From Clostridiales bacterium UBA1316 (GTDB taxonomy: Bacteria > Bacillota > Clostridia > Oscillospirales > Oscillospiraceae): DNA of 32,107 nt. The stretch lies in the NCBI GenBank assembly GCA_002307055.1, contig DBTM01000030.1, positions 25,101-57,207 of the forward strand. Direction: 5' to 3'. Below, one piece after another: positions 14,915 to 22,561 of the stretch (the first letter of the stretch is position 1; each line of letters starts with the position of its first letter). The notes under the pieces are model-generated. The model saw only the letters and a program-made list of their open reading frames with translations. It did no database searches and was not told where the DNA came from. A program made the translations under genes and the position numbers.

Positions 14915-16390
14915 ATGAGTGAAAGTAAAGCCGCGCCTGAACCGACCGGCAGAGTCCGGTATTCTATCGCGAAAAAGCTCAATTCCAGGATGTTTTTGCG
15001 CCTTGTCGGCGTTTTTATATCCATTGATATTATCCTGTGTCTGATCACGGGCGCGGCGCTTATTTACAGCAGCGAAATCAAGGCGGAAGCCGCCGCGAAG
15101 CTGCTGACAGCGTCGGGTATTCCCGACACCGAATCGGCGGGCTGGCTCAGAATGACAGGGATTGAGACGGCTGTTTTGATTGACGAGCCGCCGGGAATAA
15201 AAATACCGAAGCCTTTTTCATATATGCTGCCGAAAATAACGCAGGACGCCAAGCGGAGCATCACGGTGACAAGCGATTTAAACGCGCCGTTTTTGGAGAA
15301 GCTCGAAGGGCTGACCTATGTCGTCTGCCCGGTGCTCGGTTCTACAGCGTATCAAATTTCCGTATCACTCGGGCCGTTTTTCCACATATTCCGGTATGTG
15401 CTGGCAGTGCTGCTGATTTACGAGTTTCTCGCCGTACTCGCCCGCATGAGAAAAGACAGGCGCATCATCAGGCGGACGCTTGACCCCATATCGGAGCTGA
15501 CAAGAGCGGCACAGAGCCTGAACGCCGTTTCAAAGCAGCTGGACCCCGAGAAAATGGCGGCGCTCGCCGGAAAGCTCGAAGGCATCAACGCCTCGCGCCT
15601 GGATACCCGGATTCAGGTTGACGACACGCAGGATGAGTTGAAAAATCTCGCCCGCGCCATTAACGGCATGCTCGACAGAATTAACGAATCATACCGGGCC
15701 CAGGTGCGGTTTGTATCCGACGCGTCCCACGAGCTCCGGACGCCCATTTCGGTGATACAGGGGTATGCCAACCTCCTCGACCGATGGGGTAAGAACGATG
15801 AAAAAACCCTTCAGGAATCGATTATCGCCATCAAGGACGAAGCCGCCAACATGAAGGACCTCGTCGAACAGCTGCTGTTTTTGGCGCGGGGCGACAACGA
15901 CACGATCATGCTGCAGACGGAGACGTTTAACCTGGCGGAACTGGCCCGCGAGGTCTATGCCGAGACGAAGATGATTGACGCGTCGCACGAGTTTGATATC
16001 AGGCTGGCAGACGCCTTTGTCAGTGCCGACAGAGCGCTCATCAAACAGGCAGCCAGGATACTCGTTGACAACGCCGTTAAATACACCAACTCCGGCGGGC
16101 TCATTACGCTGTCGACGGAAGTTGAGGGCGAAAACGCGAAGCTGAAGGTCACTGACAACGGCATCGGCATCAGCCCGGATATTGTCCCAAGGATCTTCGA
16201 CCGTTTTTATCGGGCCGACGAGTCGCGAGCGAGAGCCACCGGCGGCGCCGGACTGGGCCTGTCAATCGCCAAATGGATTACCTCACGGCACGGCGGCTTT
16301 ATGGAAGTCCTCAGCCGCGAAGGCCTCGGAACCAGAATTTCAATAGTTTTGCCCAAGACAGAAAAAGCAGCCGATCTGTCGGTCCGGTAA
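14915..16390 (+). CDS. Membrane sensor histidine kinase
   Basis: This 491-residue protein has two membrane segments (about residues 28-52 and 150-172) flanking an extracytoplasmic sensor of roughly 100 residues with no recognised domain. A HAMP-like linker (about 180-255) follows. The dimerisation domain carries the H-box DASHELRTPISVIQGYANLL with His272. The ATPase domain shows the N-box DNAVKYT, G1 DNGIGIS and G2 GGAGLGLSIAKW. It senses an unknown signal and phosphorylates the response regulator encoded just upstream. Its ATG directly follows the regulator stop, and the ribosome site AAGGATGAG lies within the regulator gene, so translation is coupled. A strong terminator follows. Confidence 0.95.
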   Translation: MSESKAAPEPTGRVRYSIAKKLNSRMFLRLVGVFISIDIILCLITGAALIYSSEIKAEAAAKLLTASGIPDTESAGWLRMTGIETAVLIDEPPGIKIPKPFSYMLPKITQDAKRSITVTSDLNAPFLEKLEGLTYVVCPVLGSTAYQISVSLGPFFHIFRYVLAVLLIYEFLAVLARMRKDRRIIRRTLDPISELTRAAQSLNAVSKQLDPEKMAALAGKLEGINASRLDTRIQVDDTQDELKNLARAINGMLDRINESYRAQVRFVSDASHELRTPISVIQGYANLLDRWGKNDEKTLQESIIAIKDEAANMKDLVEQLLFLARGDNDTIMLQTETFNLAELAREVYAETKMIDASHEFDIRLADAFVSADRALIKQAARILVDNAVKYTNSGGLITLSTEVEGENAKLKVTDNGIGISPDIVPRIFDRFYRADESRARATGGAGLGLSIAKWITSRHGGFMEVLSREGLGTRISIVLPKTEKAADLSVR

Positions 16391-16410
16391 AATGCATATA
16401 AACAACAAGA

Positions 16411-16433
16411 AACGCACCGATAGTGCGTTTTTT
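16411..16433 (+). terminator. Intrinsic terminator of the two-component operon
   Basis: AACGCAC (16411-16417) and GTGCGTT (16423-16429) pair perfectly with a 5-base loop, followed by a run of six T residues. It lies 20 bases after the kinase stop. Confidence 0.92.
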
Positions 16434-16558
16434 GTCGTCTGGAATTATTTCGGTTTTATGCCAAATTTTAAACTTATTTTCAGTATCGCGTGTTAACCTG
16501 AAATCGGTTTAAGATTACAGAGAAAACTGGCGATGATGAAGATAACTGAAAGGGGCGG

Positions 16559-17710
16559 ATGTATTTGAAAATTAGCAGCACAGACAACAGTTATAACTAC
16601 CTAAGTAAACTGTTGCAATCAACGGAGCGGACCGCAAATTCTTCGACTACCAAAAAAAGCACTTTTTCCATTGGAAACACATCACAGTCGGATTCAATCG
16701 AGATAAGCAGCGAAGCATATGGCTCCCTTACTTCAAGCAGTGATTCCAGTACGGGGCAAACGCGCCTATCGCCGATGGAAAACGCAGAGAACGCACTCAA
16801 TGACCTTGTTGATGACGGAACAATCACAAGTGAACAGGCCACCACCATTTCAGATGCCATGGCGAGTTCGATGAGTTCTTCAGGCACCTCCAGTACATCC
16901 GGCACATCAGACGACGGGTCGAACCCGCTCGAAGACCTACTCAGCGGTCTCGTCAGTGATGGTACATTAAGTGAGGATCAGGCATCGTCTGTTGCAGACG
17001 CGATGAAACCGCCCCCACCTCCGCCACCCCCATCTTCCGACGATCAGTCCGGCAGCTCCAGCGCGCTCTCCGATGCGCTGAGCAGCTTGGTTGATGACGG
17101 GACAATTACAGACGATCAAGCCACCGCAATTTCAGACGCTATTACCGACGCAATGAGTTCATCCGGCACATCAAGCACATCCGACACATCAAGTACATCC
17201 AGCACATCAAGTACATCAAGTACATCAGATGAGACGAATTCCCTCGAAAGCCTGCTCAGCAGCCTCGTCAGCGACGGTACATTAAGTGAGGACCAGGCAT
17301 CGTCCGTCGCAGACGCGATGAAGCCGCCCCCACCGCCCCCACCTCCCTCCTCCTCATCGTCTTCCGGTCAGTCAGACAGCACCAGCATGCTTTTAGAGGC
17401 GCTGAACAGCCTGGTTGACGACGGGACGATTACACAAGATCAGGCGAACGCCATTTCAGAGGCAATAAGCGCGTCGAGTGACTCAAGTTCATCGAGTTCA
17501 TCGAGCACCACAAGCACATCAACCGACTCGAGCTCAACGAGTTCATCGAGCACCACAAACTCCACAAGCACGTCATCCGAGTCGAACCCGCTTAAAACGC
17601 TGTTGGACAAGCTTTACAGCGATGGGACGATCACGCAGGATCAGGTATCTCTGATTGCCGCCGCGTTCGCGCCTCCTACGAATTCTGATAATGGAGTAAC
17701 AAATACATAA
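16559..17710 (+). CDS. Ser/Thr-rich protein of six alternating DGT modules with two polyproline tracts
   Basis: I do not recognise this 383-residue protein. It has no signal peptide or membrane segment. A 75-residue N-terminal region contains SDSIEISSEA, a phrase common in motility-related proteins (weak hint). Six helical modules follow, alternating in type: A (LVDDGTIT plus QA.AIS.A) and B (LVSDGTLSEDQASSVADAM). The DG positions are near residues 86, 134, 180, 239, 288 and 355, giving A-B-A-B-A-B'. The first two B modules each end in exactly eight prolines. Modules are separated by Ser/Thr-only linkers, some with STSS repeats. Eight prolines normally need EF-P for translation. The ATG at 16559 follows AAAGGGGCGG. 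It is flanked by strong terminators, so it is a single-gene transcript. A surface or scaffold role is a guess. Confidence 0.8.
   Translation: MYLKISSTDNSYNYLSKLLQSTERTANSSTTKKSTFSIGNTSQSDSIEISSEAYGSLTSSSDSSTGQTRLSPMENAENALNDLVDDGTITSEQATTISDAMASSMSSSGTSSTSGTSDDGSNPLEDLLSGLVSDGTLSEDQASSVADAMKPPPPPPPPSSDDQSGSSSALSDALSSLVDDGTITDDQATAISDAITDAMSSSGTSSTSDTSSTSSTSSTSSTSDETNSLESLLSSLVSDGTLSEDQASSVADAMKPPPPPPPPSSSSSSGQSDSTSMLLEALNSLVDDGTITQDQANAISEAISASSDSSSSSSSSTTSTSTDSSSTSSSSTTNSTSTSSESNPLKTLLDKLYSDGTITQDQVSLIAAAFAPPTNSDNGVTNT
16951..17020 (+). repeat. Direct repeat copy 1 (B module with polyproline)
   Basis: This 70-base stretch encodes the first B module and the start of its proline tract. Copy 2 is at 17266-17335. 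The two differ at 7 positions, all third codon positions and all silent. Confidence 0.85.
17266..17335 (+). repeat. Direct repeat copy 2 (B module with polyproline)
   Basis: Partner of the repeat at 16951-17020, offset by 315 bases. The encoded amino acids are identical while the DNA differs at seven third positions. Confidence 0.85.
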
Positions 17711-17727
17711 TTTGCTTTCAACAGAGC

Positions 17728-17769
17728 AATAAACAAACACACCGGCGGCAACCGGTGTGTTTGTTTATT
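17728..17769. terminator. Strong hairpin terminator after the modular protein gene
   Basis: An 18-base arm at 17728-17745 (ending CACACCGG) pairs perfectly with 17752-17769 (starting CCGGTGTG) around a 6-base loop. The right arm is rich in T (TTTGTTTATT), so it can act as a terminator in both directions. Confidence 0.85.
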
Positions 17770-17860
17770 ATAGACAACATAGTGTATGCGGTTTCTCAAT
17801 GTTTTATAAAATTATATATAATCGTCATAGTTTGTTAACAATGGAGATTCGGCATTAACG

Positions 17861-17975
17861 TATAATCTGGTTTGGAAGCAGCAGACGCACCGATAGTTGT
17901 CTTGACGGTAAACCTGTTCGGTATAATATCTGGAACGGGGAACAGCGCCAAAGCCGATAAAGGCGCCGGGGTTAG
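17861..17975 (+). promoter_or_regulatory. Possible promoter and structured leader of the GT39 gene
   Basis: Two TATAAT boxes lie at 17861-17866 and 17922-17927, neither with a well-spaced -35. Downstream, GCGCC (17945-17949) pairs with GGCGC (17962-17966). The order GGTAAACC, hairpin, CCAAAGCC, GGGGTTAGC loosely recalls the c-di-GMP-I riboswitch. This is a weak call. The rest of the gap between 17710 and 18017 shows nothing else. Confidence 0.25.
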
Positions 17976-18016
17976 CTGCCATAATGTGTCTATATAATGA
18001 CGAGGAGATGGCGCTA

Positions 18017-19933
18017 ATGCTCCAAAAAATCAAGGCACAGCGCGGGCGAATATTTTTATTTCTGATCTTGCTCCTTACGGCGATGCTAACCCTTTCTAAA
18101 TTATCGTATCAGGGCCTTGGCAATCAGTATTATACAGCGGCCGTGAAAAGCATGCTGTCGAGCTGGCATAACTTCTTCTTCGTCTCTTTTGACAAGGGCG
18201 GGTTTATAACGGTGGATAAACCGCCGCTCGGCCTGTGGCTGCAGTGCCTGTCCGCGCTCATCTTCGGAGTGCACGGCTGGAGCGTCATCCTGCCGGAGGC
18301 GCTGTGTTCCATCGCATCTGTCGCCGTCCTGTATCATATCGTCAAAAAGAGCTGGGGGGAGCTCACCGCGCTGCTGGCTGCCCTCTTCATGGCATTAACG
18401 CCGATTTTTATCGCCGTCAGCCGGACGAACAATGTTGATCCGGCGCTCGTACTCGTCTGCCTGCTGGCACTCTGGGCGCTGATGACAGCCGCAGAAAAGG
18501 GAAGCCTCAAGGGTCTCATCCTGTCGATGGCACTCATCGGCATCGGGTTTAATATCAAGATGCTGCAGGCGTATATGTTCCTCCCGGCTATCTATCTTGT
18601 GTATTATTATTCGGGGGAGACAAAGAAATCAAAACGCGCGCATCTGCTCATTGCCACCGCGGCGCTGGCTGTCATCAGCCTCAGCTGGTGTGCTGCCGTC
18701 GATCTGACTCCGGCGGCAGACCGGCCGTATGTCGGGAGCAGCGACTCAAACAGTGAGCTGGATCTCGCCCTCGGCTATAACGGTATCCTGCGGATTTTGC
18801 CCGCCCAGCAGATGTCGTTCCAAAGCATGGATCAAGCGATTACCTTTGTACCCAACGAAGGCGCGAACGCGGGCCTTTTCCGGTTCTTTAACGCCGAGAT
18901 GGCCGGGCAGGCCAGCTGGCTTTTGCCTCTGGCTGTTTTTGGAATCATTGCGTTACTCATCAGGCGATACCGGGAGGATAAAACGGATCATACGTTCGTA
19001 ACGCGGCAGCTTCTCTTATGGGGCAGCCTCTTTGTGCCGATGTTTATATACTTCAGCATTTCGGGGCATGTCCACAGATATTACCTCATTATGTTCGCGC
19101 CGTGCCTGGCGGCTCTGGCCGCCATTGCCGTCACGGAATATTTCAAATACTTCAAATGCGGCTGGGATACAGAGGAAAATATATGGCACAATGTGATGCT
19201 GCCGCTGAGCCTCATCGTCACCGCCGGTGTGCAGGTATTTGTATTATTAGCATACTACGGCCAGTTTGCAGGTGTCCTTGTGCCGGTGATTGCCGCCGCC
19301 ACGCTTGCCGCCGTCGGCTTGTTCATCGCGGCCAAGTATCTGACGAAATATCTCAAGGTCATCACAGGCTTTGCTTTGGCTCTGGCTCTTGTCGGGCTCC
19401 TTGCGGCACCGGCTTATTGGACCTTGGTGTCAATCCATGACACCGCAAATGTCATCACACCGTTCGGCGGGCCTCGGGAAGTCTCGTCACCGACAAACAA
19501 CGGCATCCGCATAAAAACAGATGACAAATTATCCTGGAACAATAAATGGTCCACCGGCGGCGATATGAACGGCGATCTCATCCCCCTGAATATGCTGAAC
19601 TACATGATGGCGCACGACAATGGGTCGCGCTTTCTGTTTGCTGTCCCGAGCGCCATGTACGCGGCCTCAACTATGCTTGACAATGACGTTTCCATCATGC
19701 CTCTGGGCGGCTTCTTCGGCTTCGACAACCCCATCACAACCGACCAGTTCGCCCAGCTTGTTCAGAAAGGCGAGCTCCAATACTTCCCTGTGTTCCAGAT
19801 GCAGGACGTCAAAATTGCCGCCTGGGTCAAAGCCCACGGCTCGCTCGTCGATTCGTCAGCCTATACGACAAAGCCGCAGTCCCCAATGACCTCTGCCGCG
19901 CTTTATGATTTGTCGGGGCTGAAGATGCAATAA
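18017..19933 (+). CDS. Membrane glycosyltransferase, GT39/PMT family (YkcB-like)
   Basis: The 638-residue product begins with a membrane segment and has about eleven to twelve in total. An early loop carries SFDKGGFITVDKPPLGLWLQ, the acidic and DKPPLG signature of lipid-linked sugar transferases of the ArnT/PMT type found in B. subtilis YkcB and YycA. Such enzymes use polyprenyl-phosphate sugars on the outer face of the membrane. The C-terminal 170 residues after the last segment form an extracytoplasmic domain containing WSTGGDMNGDLI. I place the start at the ATG at 18017, nine bases after GAGGAG (18002-18007). In-frame ATGs at 17984 and 18008 are less well placed. It stands alone; the acceptor is unknown. 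Confidence 0.88.
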   Translation: MLQKIKAQRGRIFLFLILLLTAMLTLSKLSYQGLGNQYYTAAVKSMLSSWHNFFFVSFDKGGFITVDKPPLGLWLQCLSALIFGVHGWSVILPEALCSIASVAVLYHIVKKSWGELTALLAALFMALTPIFIAVSRTNNVDPALVLVCLLALWALMTAAEKGSLKGLILSMALIGIGFNIKMLQAYMFLPAIYLVYYYSGETKKSKRAHLLIATAALAVISLSWCAAVDLTPAADRPYVGSSDSNSELDLALGYNGILRILPAQQMSFQSMDQAITFVPNEGANAGLFRFFNAEMAGQASWLLPLAVFGIIALLIRRYREDKTDHTFVTRQLLLWGSLFVPMFIYFSISGHVHRYYLIMFAPCLAALAAIAVTEYFKYFKCGWDTEENIWHNVMLPLSLIVTAGVQVFVLLAYYGQFAGVLVPVIAAATLAAVGLFIAAKYLTKYLKVITGFALALALVGLLAAPAYWTLVSIHDTANVITPFGGPREVSSPTNNGIRIKTDDKLSWNNKWSTGGDMNGDLIPLNMLNYMMAHDNGSRFLFAVPSAMYAASTMLDNDVSIMPLGGFFGFDNPITTDQFAQLVQKGELQYFPVFQMQDVKIAAWVKAHGSLVDSSAYTTKPQSPMTSAALYDLSGLKMQ

Positions 19934-20019
19934 TGATCAATGAAAATGTTATAAAGTAGGACAGATATTACTGATATTCGGAGTTGCGCGGCATAAGTCC
20001 ACCTCATCAGTCACCAGCG

Positions 20020-20895
20020 TTATGTATGGGATAATAGTGGGAACATGCCTTTGGGGAGGGCCAGAGGGTGCTTGGAGCGGATGAAGAGCGTGTCGTTATC
20101 ATCTGACTGAGCGGTGAAATGATAATCATTATTATCGCACTTGGGTGTAAAGCCGAAAACGATTTTCTTTTCAGGCTTATCCGCCAGTGCGTTGACGAGG
20201 ATATCTAAGTCGAGGTCATTTTGGCTGAAAATTTCGCGGATATAAAGCACATCGCCGGTATCTTCTGCCACAACGGCGGCGTCCAGCTCCGGCAGATAGG
20301 TGACGTGATCTTTATAAACTGCCGAACAATAAAACATAACGATGCCTATATTGTAAGCACAGCCGATTTTGCCGGCTGGTGTCATGTTTTCAATCAGGCG
20401 AAACAAAATAGCTTTATCCGCGGCATTGTCAAGATCAAGCTTCCGATGCCGGCGGCTTTGAGCAATGCCGCTTGCTTTGGTGCTGCATTCATACTCCAAG
20501 GTTTTTTTGAAACCAAACTTCGGATAAAAATCCAGGACGGTGTCGTTGGCAAATAAATAAATAAAATCGGCTTTGTCTTCATATTCTGAAAAAATGATAT
20601 TCATGAGCTCCCGGCTGAGGCTGCGGTTTCTGTACGCTTCGTCGGTCATGACCGTGCCGAGCTGTATGGCATGCATCCGGATGCCATTGATAACGAGGGT
20701 CATCTTATTAACTGATACATTTGCTATGATTTTTCCGTTATCCGCGAAGGAATAGGGGTTATATGCATCACACCAATAACCTTGAAGATACCAGTTCTCA
20801 AAATCAAAGCCGAATATCCGCTGCGCCAGGTCATTTAAGCTGTGCCTGTACATGCTGATATCGCGGTAATCCTTAATAAAAGTAAAATTATTCAT
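20020..20895 (-). CDS. GNAT-family N-acetyltransferase
   Basis: The 291-residue protein starts MNNFTFIKDYRDISMYRHSL. Its first 150 residues look like a GNAT domain: the substrate strand MHAIQLGTVMTDEAYRNRSL leads to the R-N-R-S-L acetyl-CoA loop and SRELMNIIF, and the late strand FYPKFGFKK is typical. The remaining 140 residues form a second domain seen in some GNAT proteins of Firmicutes, without readable catalytic residues. The target is unknown. The ATG at 20893-20895 lies one base after the stop of the lipoprotein gene, with the ribosome site GGCGGAA inside that gene. A longer in-frame reading to 21162 would overlap the lipoprotein gene and is unlikely. Confidence 0.85.
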   Translation of the reverse strand: MNNFTFIKDYRDISMYRHSLNDLAQRIFGFDFENWYLQGYWCDAYNPYSFADNGKIIANVSVNKMTLVINGIRMHAIQLGTVMTDEAYRNRSLSRELMNIIFSEYEDKADFIYLFANDTVLDFYPKFGFKKTLEYECSTKASGIAQSRRHRKLDLDNAADKAILFRLIENMTPAGKIGCAYNIGIVMFYCSAVYKDHVTYLPELDAAVVAEDTGDVLYIREIFSQNDLDLDILVNALADKPEKKIVFGFTPKCDNNDYHFTAQSDDNDTLFIRSKHPLALPKGMFPLLSHT

Positions 20896-20896
20896 C

Positions 20897-21649
20897 TTAT
20901 TCCGCCGACGCGCCGATGAAGATGGAAGCGACGAGGCCGTTTTCAATGCCGATGCCGATACCGCCGAAGACGGAGCCGATAACAATCCAGGAATCGGTGT
21001 CATCGTTGGCATCAGGGTTAATTTCGTTTTTATAGGCGGTGAGCACCGCGTCCTTGGTGTCACCGAGCTTGATGCCGCGTTTTGTAGCCAGATCGCACGG
21101 TGCGGTGGCTGTGAGAGAATCGATGACCGCTTCAGTGTCGTCGGGCTGCTTCGCCATGCCAATTTCCAGACCTTTCGAGGTGTAGGTCCAGTCGGAATGC
21201 TCCAGTCCGTCCGCGCCCCAGACCTGTGCTTCTGTTTTCGAGTCCGGCTGACCCATCAGCTTAACAAGCGCGCTCTCGCTCATCCGGAGCTTAAGAGAAC
21301 CGAGACCGTCGTTATCCAAAAGCGCCGAGCCAAGCGCGTCGTAATCCTTGCTTTTAGTGCTGTCGGGGCTTGCAGAAGGCTTTGCCGAGGGTTTCGCTGA
21401 AGATTTTGGCGAAGGTTTTACCGAGGGCTTCGCGCTTGTATCCGCCGAAGGCTTGGCGCTCGGGGAGGCTGAGGGCTCCGGCTTAATGCTTGGAGACGCA
21501 GCATTTTCCGTCACGACGGCTGCGGGCGTCACTGTGGCTGTTGACTCCGAAGAGGCCGTATCCGACGCCTTCGAGCCGCAGCCGGCGCTCAATACGAGGA
21601 GTGCCAGCATCAGCATCGATATCAGCACTATATGGATGTTTTTTTTCAT
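20897..21649 (-). CDS. Secreted lipoprotein with Lys-Pro-Ser linker
   Basis: The 250-residue product starts MKKNIHIVLISMLMLALLVL and has a clear lipobox LSAGC, so it should be lipid-anchored outside the cell membrane. Residues about 50-105 form a low-complexity linker of AKPS/VKPS repeats that would span the wall. The rest (about 105-250) is a globular domain of alternating strands with GIKLGDTKDAVLTAY, a pattern seen in small surface domains of unknown function. The start at 21649 has a GGGGT ribosome site. It lies 34 bases after the YwaF-like gene and one base before the acetyltransferase gene, so the three are one minus-strand operon. No specific function can be assigned. Confidence 0.85.
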   Translation of the reverse strand: MKKNIHIVLISMLMLALLVLSAGCGSKASDTASSESTATVTPAAVVTENAASPSIKPEPSASPSAKPSADTSAKPSVKPSPKSSAKPSAKPSASPDSTKSKDYDALGSALLDNDGLGSLKLRMSESALVKLMGQPDSKTEAQVWGADGLEHSDWTYTSKGLEIGMAKQPDDTEAVIDSLTATAPCDLATKRGIKLGDTKDAVLTAYKNEINPDANDDTDSWIVIGSVFGGIGIGIENGLVASIFIGASAE

Positions 21650-21683
21650 CTTGATACCCCACTTCAGAAATATTAATATAAAG

Positions 21684-22430
21684 CTAATGATTTGAATTAT
21701 GACGGCGGTCGGACAGCATCCAGGGAAGGTAGAGGATGGCCCAGATGAGGAGCAGGAGGATGAATTCGGGCAGCTCGTAGCCGGGGTTGCCGAACCAGGT
21801 TTCGAAAATGACGAGGGTCGTGTCGCGGGGGACATAGGCCAGGAACATGTAATTACTGCCAAGGTGCAGATTGGCCGCGACAGCGGCGGCGATACAGACG
21901 ATTAACAATCCGCAGACCTTCGGCAGCCGACGGTAATCCGGGCGGAACCCGTCACCCCAGACAATCAGAACGGGGATGAGGACGAGCAGCGTGTGCGCGA
22001 GGGCAGGCTCAAGATACTGAAAAGTAAAAAACGGCGCATACCAACCCGGAGTGATCAGCGCGGCTAAAGCAGAGGGCATGCTCAGCGCGTAGGCAAATTC
22101 CTTAACTAACGCAGATTTTTTAATGAAGACAGCGCAGAATTCAATAAAAACAGAAATATTGCAGAGCTGAAGCGGCAGCGAATACCGGATGTCATAATGA
22201 CCTAAAACACCTTCCCAGACCCATAGGGAAATCTCAGCGATTATTATAAAGATGACGGCGGCTTTTTTAAAGCGGTCTTTCACCCGCTGAGTCCAGCGGC
22301 GGTATATAAGAAGCGTTACGAATATCAGAAGAAGTGCCGTGCTCAGCCAGGCTATATGTGCCGGGCTGAAATTCGGTGTATACAGCGAATTCGGGATATC
22401 CGTAGAATATTTAAAAAAATAGTCCGGCAT
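21684..22430 (-). CDS. YwaF/TIGR02206-family integral membrane protein
   Basis: The 248-residue protein has about six to seven membrane helices and the conserved features of the YwaF family: LPLQLCNISVFIEF, then a middle helix with ALITPGWYAPFF, then GSNYMFLAY near residue 195. The function of the family is not established. The ATG at 22428-22430 has an AGGGG ribosome site. It is the first gene of a probable operon with the lipoprotein and the acetyltransferase. No clear promoter is visible in the 130 bases upstream, which hold the terminator of the preceding protease gene, so read-through or a weak promoter must drive it. Confidence 0.85.
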   Translation of the reverse strand: MPDYFFKYSTDIPNSLYTPNFSPAHIAWLSTALLLIFVTLLIYRRWTQRVKDRFKKAAVIFIIIAEISLWVWEGVLGHYDIRYSLPLQLCNISVFIEFCAVFIKKSALVKEFAYALSMPSALAALITPGWYAPFFTFQYLEPALAHTLLVLIPVLIVWGDGFRPDYRRLPKVCGLLIVCIAAAVAANLHLGSNYMFLAYVPRDTTLVIFETWFGNPGYELPEFILLLLIWAILYLPWMLSDRRHNSNH

Positions 22431-22454
22431 TCTGAGGACCCCTTAAATAAATAG

Positions 22455-22493
22455 AAACACTCCAAGTAATGATAACATTTTCTTGGAGTGTTT
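22455..22493 (-). terminator. Terminator after the SLH protease gene
   Basis: A perfect 12-base stem, AAACACTCCAAG (22455-22466) with CTTGGAGTGTTT (22482-22493), has a 15-base loop. Read on the minus strand it is followed by TTTCTATTTATTT. It lies 68 bases after the protease stop and just before the YwaF-like gene. Confidence 0.8.
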
Positions 22494-22561
22494 TCAACCG
22501 TATGTACACGCGTTTTTGAACTCGATTGGAATTATCTGCTATAGACTGCACGGAGCAGGAA

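Noticed and set aside
17831..17842. TTGTTAACAA palindrome as a Rex site
   Set aside because: It lacks the 4-base central spacer of known Rex operators and lies before a glycosyltransferase gene with no redox link.
16411..17895. Shared 13-base string ACGCACCGATAGT at about 16412 and 17884
   Set aside because: One copy is explained by a terminator, and no longer similarity surrounds the other; treated as coincidence.
19990..20020. CCACCTCATCAGTCACC, resembling a piece of a common clostridial MITE
   Set aside because: Too short and with no matching inverted partner nearby.
20020..21162. A longer acetyltransferase reading frame starting at 21162
   Set aside because: The extra 89 codons overlap the lipoprotein gene out of frame and are low-complexity Ser/Pro. 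The ATG at 20895 with its own ribosome site and a GNAT-like N-terminus is better.
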